A DNA stretch of 64,000 bases from Yponomeuta sedellus (GCA_934045075.1 OW203736.1:2090591-2154590), one strand, 5' to 3'; shown: positions 21,770 to 35,959, numbered from the stretch's first letter. Notes: a model not told the origin generated them from the letters alone. A program made the numbers and translations.

Positions 21770-23051
21770 GTTTCAAAACCTGCGAAGTCCACTTTTTTCT
21801 TAACGTAACATTTTTTTTTCAATAGCAACTTTTTTTGATTTTATAAAATCTGCTTAAACGCAAATAATTCAAAACTGATTAGATCCAATAGTAAATCCAC
21901 TCGAAAGTGTGCCGTTGGGAGCAAAATCAACAAAGTCCTTATTAGGTAGATTCAAACAGCAAAGTCCTGTAAGCCAATGACATGCCGCTATTTCGGTCAC
22001 GTGACAGCAAATTATTATGACGGAATCTAGTATATTCGGTGCGTTGTTGTCGACGAAAACAAAGTTTTTTAAGCAGTTATCGCTGTAATTTATTAGTAAA
22101 TGTACATTCGTTGTAAAGATGGAAAAGTTCCCGACCGTGGTTGAAAAAACAAAGCCCGGAAACGGCAGAGAGACCCAGAAAAATGGAATCGAAACCAGTA
22201 AAAATTTGAGAGGTGAGTGTAATGTGGATCGAACAGTTTTGAGCCTTGCGAATGGAGTTCTGCAGAAAGCGACTATCTTAAAAAGCTAGGCAATACTGAC
22301 TTGTTACATTTTTCTTTTTCATATAAGAGGGATGCTTTTTGGAGAGTCCAAAAACCATATATTAGTATGGCAAAGTAACCCATATATTATAAACGCGAAA
22401 GTAACTCTGTGTGTTTATCTTCCCGTTGCTATGAATATGAATTATAGTCCTTGTTTTTTTTTTTCAGATACTCTCCAAAACAGTTACCTAATAAACCTAA
22501 CTGTACGCATAAAAAAAAATTTGCTTGTAACTCTCTAACAATGACTGATTTGAGTTCGTTTCATTCACGTTTTTATAAAAACAAGGACAAGCGATTGCAA
22601 GATGCTTTTATATTAAAGCATATCAAGGGAGCACCTACTGCCAGACGTCGGCCACGAAAGGCAACTCGCAAGGAAAAAGACATAAGTACTAAATATTTTA
22701 TTTTCAGTCACTCCACAAAAAAAAATTTGAGTTTGTCAAAAAACTTTCTTAGATGTACTTGGAATCAGAAGGTATAGAGTAGAAAATACAGCAAAGAGAT
22801 TTCTAAAAGAAGGGCAGATTCCAGTAGAGAGACGAGGAGGAGACCTTAAGTCTCATAAATACATGGCCAGGAAAATATCAGTTGTGGAATTTATAAAGAA
22901 GTTAAAGCATTTTAAGTATCGACTTTGGTTGAGAAGTATGTCCACAAGCGTCAAATTCAAAACCAGCCATGTCCAATCGTCAGTTTCAAAGTCAGCAAAG
23001 TCCAACACTTTTTCACCTTTTTTATTTATGGGGGGTAGTGTTAATATGTAA
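21770..23051 (+). pseudogene. orphan insect transposon gene (unit 3)
   Basis: As in unit 1; one A fewer at GTCCAAAAACC near 22347. Confidence 0.6.
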
Positions 23052-23143
23052 ATGGTAATTTAAATGAAATTAGAGTTAGGTACTAATGCTTAAATCAACA
23101 ATTAAATCATTTTCTAAGGTGATATCAACGAAAATTTTCTAAG

Positions 23144-24646
23144 GTGATAAGAAAGATCTCTCTTGTAAAATGTAGGTGTCGGGACTTAGCAGGTTTTGAA
23201 ACTATACGCCTTGGCTCAAGAACTCGACCGAAAAAAACCGTTCTCGAGTTTGTTTTTAAATATAATACAAAAATACGATGCGGTGTTAAGCTGCAAACAA
23301 ACAAACGCTACAAGCGCTCTAAAAAAGAAGCAGTCATGGGAGAAAATAGCAAAAGAATTTAACGAATCTTCTATTTACACTATTTTTATTTTTAATGCAC
23401 TAACCCGTGCTAAGGAACAAATTTAATTGGTAGAGCGCTGGTACGGATAGCCAGAGGTTGCGGGTTCGAATCCCGGCATGGGTGAAATTTTTAGCCTCTA
23501 AAAATAATCTAATAGGTTTTGAATCTTCTATTGTTACTCAAAAGGTAAATACATAAGTATTTTATTAACTTCTATTATTTACGGGTATGTATGTAGACTC
23601 GCATTTGTGTGGCGTGGTCTTTACCTATGCAGCGTAATAATATTGGTTGTAGTTTTAGGCAGTTACTGATTAACTAATTTCGTGATTCATTATTTCAGGC
23701 GGCTACAAAACAATTGATAAAGCTATGGTATAATATGAAGGCGAAGGCAAGGGAATCTAAGACGAAAGAAAATATTCGTCATTTAACAGGAGGTGGGGCA
23801 TCGGTCATGGATATGGATCCTGTTGATTCTAAAGTGATGGATATTGACAAAAATATTTTAACTAACATCGCTGTGGATATTGACAGTGAGATTGATGGTA
23901 AGAAACTTCTTTAGCCATTTCTGTTTATTTTTATAACTGAGAGACAGGTTTCTTTTTTGAGAAAGTATTTGGCTATACATCACCATGCAGGCCAAATTTG
24001 GATTGGTGAAGACGGTGAAGACTTGTAAAAAGGTTTTAAGTCAGGACCTCTGACTTGACTTAGCTACTATCATCCGATGACAGCCGGCACCTAGAAATGC
24101 TTATAGCAAACTAATATAATGTGTACCACACAGCTGTCAAAAGAATCCAGGAACTAACAGATGTTGCAACTGTAGGCTTGTTTACTTTAGTTACTTCCAT
24201 AGTTAATACTTAATAGTCACAGCTTCGGTTATTTTGGAAAAAAAATGCTTTTGACTTTGATTTTGACATCATTATTCTATTACAATTGTATTTAATTTGT
24301 TATTATACTCCTCCAAGAAACTGGAAAGGTGCTGTGTCGTTAGTACCCAGTTAGTAACAAGGGATAGTTAGTACCTAGTATATGAGTCATAATAATTTGT
24401 GACTTTCTGCTTTACAGGAAGCATAGTTGTATTAGGCGATGCTAATAATGAAGCCTGCTGTAAAACCACAGAAGCATCCGGAGGAAAGGATCAGGAAAAG
24501 GAAATAGAGTCCAAAAAAAGGAGAATTCAGAAAATTTTAAAAGTAACAAAATTGATTTTTTTAAATGTTAAATATTGGAAGAAGAGTTAGAATTTAAGAA
24601 AAGAATGCATGAGGAACAACACAAAACTGTAATATTGGAAACATAG
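23144..24646 (+). pseudogene. Harbinger A SANT-like partner gene (unit 3)
   Basis: Structure and lesions as in unit 1. Confidence 0.68.
23376..23520 (+). mobile_element. SINE in SANT-like exon (unit 3)
   Basis: Same insertion and target duplication as unit 1. Confidence 0.75.
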
Positions 24647-24806
24647 CACGAAGAAAAATTGTTCGAAATTTAAATTTAAATAAAAATCAAAGAACTAGAG
24701 AAATATGGCAAGTGAATATTGTAGTATTAAAATCTGATTTTTTTAATTTTTTCTTTCATAGGTAATAAAAATGTAAGTGTGAATATTGGTTTAATTTTAA
24801 ATGAAT

Positions 24807-25152
24807 TCAAAACATATAATAGCGTGAAATCATATTAGCTCGAAGAACTAAACCATCACTGGTACCTGTGGTGAATGCCATTGTTGTATAAGAAGGATGA
24901 ACATTATAGTCCATAGTATTATCAAGCTCAAAAGTGTCATTAACTTCTATTCCAATGTTGTGGAGCACAGCACAAGCAATAATTATATTGGCTGTTGTCG
25001 AAAAATTAGTAGCTAAGCCGATTTGTAAGCATGGAAACATTCTTTTCCATACTACAAATAATCGTCCCACTGAAATTCTAGATTTTATTTGCACTTTATT
25101 GTATCTCTCCTCGTGGATAGTTCTGGAATTAGAGACCGGAGTCATTAGATGC
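24807..25152 (-). pseudogene. Harbinger A transposase C-terminal exon (unit 3)
   Basis: As in unit 1, with Val to Ile near the start of the exon (SRTIHEERY). Confidence 0.73.
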
Positions 25153-25266
25153 CTGAAATAAAAAGTGCTTTATAGCTAACTCTCACAGCCACATATTTAT
25201 TATGATTTGAGGACCATATGGCACATATCAGGTATTGATAAATTGTGGTTGTATATAAAAACCTAT

Positions 25267-25557
25267 TTATTTAGAGGCTAAAAATTTCACCCATGCCGGG
25301 ATTCGAACCCGCAACCTCTGGCTATCCGTGCCAGCGCTCTATTAATTGAGCCAATGGGCGACTCACCGGCATCAGTGAAATTTCGAACCTCTTTACACTA
25401 TTCTCTATATTACGTACAGGCAGCGACATCTGGCTTAAGCAAATGCATCACTTACAGCCCCGACTACCTACTTGGCAGTTAGGTTTTACATCGGAACGAT
25501 ATCACTGTACCCACATGATCATACTATTTTTATTTTTACCCGTGTTAAGGACAAATT
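25267..25557 (-). mobile_element. inverted SINE (unit 3)
   Basis: As in unit 1, with the CTATTAATTGAG variant in the D-arm region shared only with unit 4. Confidence 0.75.
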
Positions 25558-25928
25558 TAAAAACCTATCATTCCTTCCATTGGTTTTTCGAAAAAAATGA
25601 TATATTTATACTTGATCGAGGATTTCGTGATGTAATCGAAAAAATGAACGAGGTTGGGTGTAAAACATACCTACCACTAACGAAAGACGAAGACCAACGT
25701 CAGCTTACTACCTCTCAGGCAAACGATTCCCGGAAAGTTACGTTATGCCGTTGGGTAGTAGAAACAATCAATGGTCGTTTAAAGAATCAATTTAGACAAC
25801 TAAGGTCCCAATGTGTCAATTTAGCTGCACCTCATCTAAAACAAGAAGTAAGAATTGCTTGCGCATTACTAAACGCGTTTGGAAAAAGATTGGAAGACCA
25901 CCGACTCGCAGATGAAATAATTAATTAA
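25558..25928 (+). pseudogene. ISL2EU-like DDE fragment (unit 3)
   Basis: As in unit 1. Confidence 0.63.
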
Positions 25929-26485
25929 ATATATTTAAAACATGATGCCCCAAACCGTCTGTCTGCGTTGGTGATAGAAAACAATTTCAATCAACGTAGA
26001 GGAGCTTTTCAAGCTCTATAGCTTGAAAAGTGTTCAAAACCTTTCACATGATGAACTGCTTTAATATCTTTGGGACCTTATCAAGTGGAGCAAGCGAGAA
26101 GTTACTACGGTGAACACGTGAAAGAAGATGGAACATTTTTTATCGAAGTGTATGAAGATTATTTTATAAATAGATTATAATCTTAACCAATTCGGCATTT
26201 TAGCTGCCAATCCTTGGCTTGCAAGAGCTAAAATACATTAGCGACATCAATCTACCCGCATGTATTTCGTATACGTACTAATAGATAACAGTTTGGAAAA
26301 AAGCCTACGCGCAAGACCTATGTCGCCCGGCCTAATTTTACCGTTTAAATATTACGCAAATCAAGCTTGCCTTCCGCTTATAACTTTCACCTTCTTCTTG
26401 TGAGCTTTCTAAACTTTCTTCTGAAACTCTGTGAACTGTCTTCTTCCTGATTATACCTTGCTGTGGACTATACAAGTGAAGTTCT

Positions 26486-26959
26486 TTATTTCCAACGTTC
26501 GAGCCCCTGTACAAATATGCGAAAACGAGAAGCTAGTATACCAAAACAGTATCTACTGAGCATATAATTAAATATCTTTTCCTTGTCAGTAAGTCTAGCA
26601 CCTTTGTATGGCTTGAGTAAATATGTTTTTAATGGAAATGCATCGTCAGCTACTATCAAACCATTTTTTGGTAGTAATCTACTTTCAAGACTTAAAAAAA
26701 GAGATGAATTTTGAAAGACACCCCCATCAGAAAATCTACCATGACAACCTATATCAACATACGTGAAGCAATAATAATCATCAGCAAGCGCTAGTAAGAT
26801 TATGCTGTTTGCCCCTTTGTAATTGAAATAATCAGAGCCACAAACAGGTGGAGCCTTTATAACAATATGTTTGCCATCAAGAGCACCATAGCAATTTGGG
26901 AAATTCCATTTATTTCGGAATCCATCTTCTATTATCTTCCATTCATCTGTGCTTGGCAT
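26486..26959 (-). pseudogene. Harbinger B transposase exon 2 (unit 3)
   Basis: As in unit 1, including the loss of the Glu-containing block. Confidence 0.83.
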
Positions 26960-27006
26960 CTGAAATAAAAAACTTTTTATTTATTATTTTACTATGTTTG
27001 TTACAG

Positions 27007-27663
27007 GAAAAAAGAAGTGAACCCCCGAACAGAAACAAGTCATTGCCTTCTACGTCTCTGGCTGAATCAACTGTTTCTCACCCAGGAAAGAGTACAACAG
27101 TACATAATAAATAAAAAAAAAGAAAATTAGATGGTGACATAATAGCAGCCGTGGAAAAACTGCATGAAATCAGTAAAACTTCTAGACCGTCCAAACCAAA
27201 CCACTGAAGATAAGTTTGAAACGTTTGCCAAGATGCTGGCAACACAATTACGGCAAATGCCTCTGATATTGGCACTAAAGACCCAAATAAAGTTACAAAC
27301 TGTTAAAAATGCTGCGCGTATTCAGAATGCATTAAGAAGTTCGCATGATCATCAAGGTCCATCGCCAAGTTGGCTTTCAGTTTCATCAAACCTCCACAGC
27401 ACTCTGAGTCGACACAGCCTCATACTAACTGGACATCTGCTATTCCTGTGGCCACTGCGCAGGAGGAATCCTACGTTTCAAATGTCTCAAACCATTCACA
27501 GGTTTATTTGGTATCTCAAAATGAATCTGCTGACCCTGATCAAGTATATTTGGTCGTACAACAAATCAATGATTATGTAGTTACTGAAAATAATAATAAT
27601 ACTTCTTGTTTTCAAAGCCAAAATGATATTTTGCAAAAAGCTGTATCTAAGACATTTGACTAG
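27007..27663 (+). pseudogene. Harbinger B MADF/BESS C-terminal exon (unit 3)
   Basis: As in unit 1. Confidence 0.53.
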
Positions 27664-27770
27664 TGCGTGGGTGGTATATTAAATAAGTAATTAATGTGAC
27701 TGATTATTAATAAATATAAACATAATTAAATGTGTAGTTTTATTTTAGTAAGTATATTACGTAAATTAAA

Positions 27771-28256
27771 TTAAATTTCTTCTAAGACTTCAGGAATGAA
27801 TTTGCAAATTGTTGATTTTGATACTCTATATAAATAACATAAAGAGTCATAACTATCCCCACTTGCAATAAATCTGAGTGTAACTTCTAATTTAAATTTT
27901 GCTGTAAATGCATTTCTCATTTGGGTGTCTTGTTTCTGTATTTTCGAATGTACCTTGTTTAATAGCTGATTAAAACACTGTTCATTCATGCGTAAATGAT
28001 GTTTGTACGAATGCTTATCTTCTTCAGCAAATTCCTTTAGAAGGCGGTTTGATGCCCCATGTTGATCTCGTCTTGCAATCCAGTTTCGCACCCAAACACG
28101 TTTTCTCGGCGATAATCTGTTAAGTATCCTGTTTTTCAGGCGTTCAGCCAATAACTGTGATATTATTTCAACAGCTTGCAAAATTATTAGAGATTCCATA
28201 TTTTCGACTTGCAATGCGAAAATATGGAAAATATCGAAAATATGCTTTCTTCGCAT
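27771..28256 (-). pseudogene. Harbinger B transposase exon 1 (unit 3)
   Basis: As in unit 2. Confidence 0.78.
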
Positions 28257-28282
28257 TTTCTATCTTTTATGATGAAAAAAGA

Positions 28283-28388
28283 ATAGCAAATGTAAATCGG
28301 CGTCTTTTTTTAGCACTATTTTATTTAGCATGCTTAAAAATCAATGCTTAAATAGCACGGAAATTTAGCAAATGTAAACCAGCCTTTA
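28283..28388. repeat. Harbinger B right terminus (unit 3)
   Basis: Same terminal repeat pair as unit 1. Confidence 0.5.
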
Positions 28389-28823
28389 CTGGGAATATCC
28401 AAGCATTCCGTATATACTCGTAATGTAATAGTGGAATACTATAAGACAACTCAGTTTAAAGCTCCGAAAAGACCTGGATGAAAACTGTATTTTAAAGAGA
28501 AGTTGGACGATTTTACGTGCTCCTTACAATAAGAAGTCATATTCAGTTTTTTTTTCAACAGCGTTGCACCTACAGTCGAAAAGGTAATATTTTAATGCAA
28601 CATATTCCTCTAATATCAAATTTAACGCAACATATTCCTCTAAAATCTACTCCTGATAATATCAAATTTAGGTGTTTTACTGATACAGTTAGCTAGTGCC
28701 GCATTTTAAAATAGTTAAAAAGATGATAGATAATATATATTTCCATGTTTATTATTTAATCCTATTTTAAGTATTAGTGTGGCTGCATAATATTCAGCCA
28801 TCAGCCACCTAAACTGTCTCTCG

Positions 28824-30828
28824 GTGGATAGGTTTAACAAAAATACAGTCCTGAATCATTTCTTTTCACAGGGTTTATCTTGCGCTAACCTGCTGTATAT
28901 AGCTGAAAAACTTGGACCATTTCCAAAGATTAGGTTAGTTTGTAAATTATTGGACAAATTAATTAGTGGGCACAGCATGCTGCCTAGACCCTACGTTGTG
29001 CGTGATGGTGTTGTACACGTAAAGAAAACCAACCCTCAAATGCGCTATTCTGAAATGCGCGAATTATACCGGCACCTAGATTACAGAATTGGGGGGGGAT
29101 TTGATTCCAAATTCGTTAGTTCCTGGGATTGTCCGTAAAGTAGGAATGGACTACGACGAGGAAGTAAAGAAGATCATCGCTAGAGATATGGCGAACCCTG
29201 ATAGCATATTAGCAGGTAGTGTTCGAAACTGTCTACTAAACGACGCGAAGAGGTTAGTGGATCCTGCGACAAAAGAGGAGAAGATTTGCGACAGGTACCA
29301 GATGTCCGCTGAGGATGAGTCCACACTCATCTCTACGTACCCGGAATTAGACATCACATTTAAGCATGATCTCTATCATTCTCATGCTTTTGCCGCGGCG
29401 TCACGTCAGTGCGAGTCCCAAATAAATATTCTGACGTTGGGAATTAACAGAAAGATTCAAGTGCCGGATGGTTACGACGCACTAATAAAGGATTCTGGAG
29501 GCTGCGTTTTTAAGGCAATTCAGCGGGGAAGGGACGATTTCCACGTGTGCAGTCCAATACTCAGCACACATAATCAACAGCGCCATGCTAACAGATGCGC
29601 CGCCTTGACAACGTTTTTCCTAAAAACGAGTTATCAACGCAAGGCGTTGAGGAAATATAATGATGACCTGCGTAATCGGACGAGAAAATTCTTTTGCAAA
29701 AATTTATCCGAAAATTGTGAGGCAACAGCGCCGTATCAAACTTTTTTACACTCAACGTATGATCGGAGTGGAACGCAAATCGCTGACAGCATGACCAGCG
29801 CGAAATCGATCGTTGGTTCTGGTTCATTTATCTTCGACCCTCTCATGTTGGTTGAAACGAAGGGTGTGGTAAAACATCTTGATGCCCACTGGTACATTGA
29901 GGACGTCGACGGAACCAAGAAAATTCACATGAATTTTGTACATGACAGCTCTTGGTCATATACCCACTCACTGGCCAACTACATCGAGCTCATGACCGAC
30001 CCAGTAATTTTTGATTCTTAAGGGCAGGCGTATTTTATTAACATTCAATCCATCCGGAGTGGTGTCGTATTTTTTAAGATTGTGAGAAACGCCTCGAGGG
30101 GCTGCGTCGGAGGAGTTGTTCGGCAGTTCTTATGGTTCGATAGTTTTGATTACGTTAACGTCCAAGCCTATCTATGGGAGGCGAACGGCTTTGACTCCGA
30201 TGAGAACCATATGAGACTAGTTAGGTTTGTGGCACCCAAGAAACTGGTTAGGGATACGATAATGTACGCAATGGGTCTGGACCACAACAAGTTCTCGGTG
30301 CAGCGAATTTATGAGGCTTTGAAGTCCTTTGCGACGCGCGTCGTTGGAACGAAGGCGGTCTGTCCGGTCGCATATGATCTGGAACCGGACAGGATGTACC
30401 AACTGGCCAGTGCAATTTTTATTCACTGTTTTGTGAAGAGATTCAGTATCTCTAAGGCCACGTCCGAGGTCACTGCGGAAATTCTGCAGATGCGCGAACA
30501 AAGTGGGTTTTCCCCGGCGCAAATCATGAAGAACTTGTGGAAGAAATTGACTGGCAGTTCCCCTCCTGAGCCTGAAGATTTACGAAATGCCCCATTCGCT
30601 TATGCTGTCCATCCACCTGACAATCCAGGTAAAATTCCCTACGAAGGCACAGAGCCGTTAAATAGGGGAACTAGTTGGTTCCACAGGTTTCTCCACAAAA
30701 TTATAGAGTGGTCCACGGTTCCCGCAAAATACTCCGTCGATCACAGACGCGGTAAAATTTTTGGAATTAAAAAATGTTCACTTCAAATTTATCTGTTCTT
30801 TACAGGTTTTGAAAGCTGTAAATGGTGA
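28824..30828 (+). pseudogene. endogenous viral methyltransferase fragment, copy e4
   Basis: As copy e3, but with eight G near 29091-29098 (frameshift after residue 90), the shared TAA at 30019-30021, Asn in DxxR, and His to Asp four codons after IELM (LMTDPV). Confidence 0.82.
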
Positions 30829-30967
30829 TCTACAATGAAGAATGTTAACTAATTTTGATTATTTGCACTTCATATTTTCTGTCAAAAATATAAAATACTA
30901 GTGAAAGAATTACTTCGATACGTCAATTAGTTTCAAATTTAGAAGTAAAACAAGTTGTAACCGCAAG

Positions 30968-31179
30968 ACGCGGGCCGCCGCGTGATGTGACGTCATCGCA
31001 CAACACGCTCAGTCTGGCTCACTTACACCCGTATTTATAAAGAAGTAATTACTTGTTGCTAAGTAATTTCTTGCTTAAGTCATTACTTGACGCTAGAATT
31101 CTTGGTTACCAATTCTTATTCTATAGTCGGGTAACACACGTTACTTACTTGAGCAAAAGCCCAAGTATTACTTGATGCT
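30968..31179 (+). promoter_or_regulatory. CRE/TATA-like block (unit 4)
   Basis: TGACGTCA at 30988-30995; arrangement as in unit 1. Confidence 0.33.
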
Positions 31180-31649
31180 CGGTGGTTGTTACTGTGTGGC
31201 AACACTTCGTGACTGCGTTTCGTTTAAAGAAGAGGTAAACGAATGGTCTAGAATACTTTCACAAAGACTTATAATATTATTCTCAATATTACTAGATTCT
31301 ATATTTTTTACATCAATTTATGTTAATTTTATACTTAAAATATAACAAAATCCATTATTTACTTTGATTTGGTCTCCAAGTATTTATTAACTAAATAATA
31401 AATACGTGGAAAAACGAAACGTCTGAAATATTATAATCCTACCAAATGTAAATGTTTACTTTTACGAGTGGATTACATACTACAGCACGTGATTTCTTAC
31501 TTAGAAATAGTATAGTTCATTTGTCAAACAAATCAAAGTACTTGTTGTGTAAATTTAAAACCGTTTGTTGTGCGTGTTTGGTAATTTGCTGTTACATTTT
31601 CCTATTTCTGTCGACAAAGAGAATACCATCTTTCGTAAAGAGGCTTATA

Positions 31650-32930
31650 GTTTCAAAACCTGCGAAGTCCACTTTTTTCTTAACGTAACATTTTTTTTTC
31701 AATAGCAACTTTTTTTGATTTTATAAAATCTGCTTAAACGCAAATAATTCAAAACTGATTAGATCCAATAGTAAATCCACTCGAAAGTGTGCCGTTGGGA
31801 GCAAAATCAACAAAGTCCTTATTAGGTAGATTCAAACAGCAAAGTCCTGTAAGCCAATGACATGCCGCTATTTCGGTCACGTGACAGCAAATTATTATGA
31901 CGGAATCTAGTATATTCGGTGCGTTGTTGTCGACGAAAACAAAGTTTTTTAAGCAGTTATCGCTGTAATTTATTAGTAAATGTACATTCGTTGTAAAGAT
32001 GGAAAAGTTCCCGACCGTGGTTGAAAAAACAAAGCCCGGAAACGGCAGAGAGACCCAGAAAAATGGAATCGAAACCAGTAAAAATTTGAGAGGTGAGTGT
32101 AATGTGGATCGAACAGTTTTGAGCCTTGCGAATGGAGTTCTGCAGAAAGCGACTATCTTAAAAAGCTAGGCAATACTGACTTGTTACATTTTTCTTTTTC
32201 ATATAAGAGGGATGCTTTTTGGAGAGTCCAAAAACCATATATTAGTATGGCAAAGTAACCCATATATTATAAACGCGAAAGTAACTCTGTGTGTTTATCT
32301 TCCCGTTGCTATGAATATGAATTATAGTCCTTGTTTTTTTTTTCAGATACTCTCCAAAACAGTTACCTAATAAACCTAACTGTACGCATAAAAAAAAATT
32401 TGCTTGTAACTCTCTAACAATGACTGATTTGAGTTCGTTTCATTCACGTTTTTATAAAAACAAGGACAAGCGATTGCAAGATGCTTTTATATTAAAGCAT
32501 ATCAAGGGAGCACCTACTGCCAGACGTCGGCCACGAAAGGCAACTCGCAAGGAAAAAGACATAAGTACTAAATATTTTATTTTCAGTCACTCCACAAAAA
32601 AAAATTTGAGTTTGTCAAAAAACTTTCTTAGATGTACTTGGAATCAGAAGGTATAGAGTAGAAAATACAGCAAAGAGATTTCTAAAAGAAGGGCAGATTC
32701 CAGTAGAGAGACGAGGAGGAGACCTTAAGTCTCATAAATACATGGCCAGGAAAATATCAGTTGTGGAATTTATAAAGAAGTTAAAGCATTTTAAGTATCG
32801 ACTTTGGTTGAGAAGTATGTCCACAAGCGTCAAATTCAAAACCAGCCATGTCCAATCGTCAGTTTCAAAGTCAGCAAAGTCCAACACTTTTTCACCTTTT
32901 TTATTTATGGGGGGTAGTGTTAATATGTAA
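31650..32930 (+). pseudogene. orphan insect transposon gene (unit 4)
   Basis: As in unit 1; the poly-T before the exon 2 acceptor is shorter, so the exon-2 frame is open only from MTDLSS. Confidence 0.6.
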
Positions 32931-33022
32931 ATGGTAATTTAAATGAAATTAGAGTTAGGTACTAATGCTTAAATCAACAATTAAATCATTTTCTAAGGTG
33001 ATATCAACGAAAATTTTCTAAG

Positions 33023-34525
33023 GTGATAAGAAAGATCTCTCTTGTAAAATGTAGGTGTCGGGACTTAGCAGGTTTTGAAACTATACGCCTTGGCTCAAGA
33101 ACTCGACCGAAAAAAACCGTTCTCGAGTTTGTTTTTAAATATAATACAAAAATACGATGCGGTGTTAAGCTGCAAACAAACAAACGCTACAAGCGCTCTA
33201 AAAAAGAAGCAGTCATGGGAGAAAATAGCAAAAGAATTTAACGAATCTTCTATTTACACTATTTTTATTTTTAATGCACTAACCCGTGCTAAGGAACAAA
33301 TTTAATTGGTAGAGCGCTGGTACGGATAGCCAGAGGTTGCGGGTTCGAATCCCGGCATGGGTGAAATTTTTAGCCTCTAAAAATAATCTAATAGGTTTTG
33401 AATCTTCTATTGTTACTCAAAAGGTAAATACATAAGTATTTTATTAACTTCTATTATTTACGGGTATGTATGTAGACTCGCATTTGTGTGGCGTGGTCTT
33501 TACCTATGCAGCGTAATAATATTGGTTGTAGTTTTAGGCAGTTACTGATTAACTAATTTCGTGATTCATTATTTCAGGCGGCTACAAAACAATTGATAAA
33601 GCTATGGTATAATATGAAGGCGAAGGCAAGGGAATCTAAGACGAAAGAAAATATTCGTCATTTAACAGGAGGTGGGGCATCGGTCATGGATATGGATCCT
33701 GTTGATTCTAAAGTGATGGATATTGACAAAAATATTTTAACTAACATCGCTGTGGATATTGACAGTGAGATTGATGGTAAGAAACTTCTTTAGCCATTTC
33801 TGTTTATTTTTATAACTGAGAGACAGGTTTCTTTTTTGAGAAAGTATTTGGCTATACATCACCATGCAGGCCAAATTTGGATTGGTGAAGACGGTGAAGA
33901 CTTGTAAAAAGGTTTTAAGTCAGGACCTCTGACTTGACTTAGCTACTATCATCCGATGACAGCCGGCACCTAGAAATGCTTATAGCAAACTAATATAATG
34001 TGTACCACACAGCTGTCAAAAGAATCCAGGAACTAACAGATGTTGCAACTGTAGGCTTGTTTACTTTAGTTACTTCCATAGTTAATACTTAATAGTCACA
34101 GCTTCGGTTATTTTGGAAAAAAAATGCTTTTGACTTTGATTTTGACATCATTATTCTATTACAATTGTATTTAATTTGTTATTATACTCCTCCAAGAAAC
34201 TGGAAAGGTGCTGTGTCGTTAGTACCCAGTTAGTAACAAGGGATAGTTAGTACCTAGTATATGAGTCATAATAATTTGTGACTTTCTGCTTTACAGGAAG
34301 CATAGTTGTATTAGGCGATGCTAATAATGAAGCCTGCTGTAAAACCACAGAAGCATCCGGAGGAAAGGATCAGGAAAAGGAAATAGAGTCCAAAAAAAGG
34401 AGAATTCAGAAAATTTTAAAAGTAACAAAATTGATTTTTTTAAATGTTAAATATTGGAAGAAGAGTTAGAATTTAAGAAAAGAATGCATGAGGAACAACA
34501 CAAAACTGTAATATTGGAAACATAG
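33023..34525 (+). pseudogene. Harbinger A SANT-like partner gene (unit 4)
   Basis: Structure and lesions as in unit 1. Confidence 0.68.
33255..33399 (+). mobile_element. SINE in SANT-like exon (unit 4)
   Basis: Same insertion and target duplication as unit 1. Confidence 0.75.
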
Positions 34526-34685
34526 CACGAAGAAAAATTGTTCGAAATTTAAATTTAAATAAAAATCAAAGAACTAGAGAAATATGGCAAGTGAATATTG
34601 TAGTATTAAAATCTGATTTTTTTAATTTTTTCTTTCATAGGTAATAAAAATGTAAGTGTGAATATTGGTTTAATTTTAAATGAAT

Positions 34686-35031
34686 TCAAAACATATAATA
34701 GCGTGAAATCATATTAGCTCGAAGAACTAAACCATCACTGGTACCTGTGGTGAATGCCATTGTTGTATAAGAAGGATGAACATTATAGTCCATAGTATTA
34801 TCAAGCTCAAAAGTGTCATTAACTTCTATTCCAATGTTGTGGAGCACAGCACAAGCAATAATTATATTGGCTGTTGTCGAAAAATTAGTAGCTAAGCCGA
34901 TTTGTAAGCATGGAAACATTCTTTTCCATACTACAAATAATCGTCCCACTGAAATTCTAGATTTTATTTGCACTTTATTGTATCTCTCCTCGTGGACAGT
35001 TCTGGAATTAGAGACCGGAGTCATTAGATGC
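34686..35031 (-). pseudogene. Harbinger A transposase C-terminal exon (unit 4)
   Basis: As in unit 1. Confidence 0.73.
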
Positions 35032-35145
35032 CTGAAATAAAAAGTGCTTTATAGCTAACTCTCACAGCCACATATTTATTATGATTTGAGGACCATATGG
35101 CACATATCAGGTATTGATAAATTGTGGTTGTATATAAAAACCTAT

Positions 35146-35436
35146 TTATTTAGAGGCTAAAAATTTCACCCATGCCGGGATTCGAACCCGCAACCTCTGG
35201 CTATCCGTGCCAGCGCTCTATTAATTGAGCCAATGGGCGACTCACCGGCATCAGTGAAATTTCGAACCTCTTTACACTATTCTCTATATTACGTACAGGC
35301 AGCGACATCTGGCTTAAGCAAATGCATCACTTACAGCCCCGACTACCTACTTGGCAGTTAGGTTTTACATCGGAACGATATCACTGTACCCACATGATCA
35401 TACTATTTTTATTTTTACCCGTGTTAAGGACAAATT
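35146..35436 (-). mobile_element. inverted SINE (unit 4)
   Basis: As in unit 3, sharing the CTATTAATTGAG variant. Confidence 0.75.
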
Positions 35437-35807
35437 TAAAAACCTATCATTCCTTCCATTGGTTTTTCGAAAAAAATGATATATTTATACTTGATCGAGG
35501 ATTTCGTGATGTAATCGAAAAAATGAACGAGGTTGGGTGTAAAACATACCTACCACTAACGAAAGACGAAGACCAACGTCAGCTTACTACCTCTCAGGCA
35601 AACGATTCCCGGAAAGTTACGTTATGCCGTTGGGTAGTAGAAACAATCAATGGTCGTTTAAAGAATCAATTTAGACAACTAAGGTCCCAATGTGTCAATT
35701 TAGCTGCACCTCATCTAAAACAAGAAGTAAGAATTGCTTGCGCATTACTAAACGCGTTTGGAAAAAGATTGGAAGACCACCGACTCGCAGATGAAATAAT
35801 TAATTAA
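35437..35807 (+). pseudogene. ISL2EU-like DDE fragment (unit 4)
   Basis: As in units 1-3; this is the last type A segment of unit 4. Confidence 0.63.
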
Positions 35808-35907
35808 ATATATTTAAAACATGATGCCCCAAACCGTCTGTCTGCGTTGGTGATAGAAAACAATTTCAATCAACGTAGAGCAGCTTTTCAAGCTCTATAG
35901 CTTGAAA

Positions 35908-35959
35908 AGTGTTCAAAACCACGACTGGCATCTATATGCCAGTCGTGGTTTTGAACACT
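35908..35959. repeat. perfect 23-bp-arm palindrome (unit 4)
   Basis: Arms 35908-35930 and 35937-35959 are exact reverse complements around a 6-base loop TCTATA. Units 1-3 lack 48 bases here, leaving GTTCAAAACC joined to TTTCAC. Confidence 0.9.

Larger units (their letters stand above)
20158..30037. repeat. tandem array unit 3 (type A)
   Basis: 9880 bp. It shares with unit 4 the variant CTATTAATTGAG in the inverted SINE (CTACCAATTGAG in units 1, 2 and 5) and has eight G in the viral homopolymer. Confidence 0.95.
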
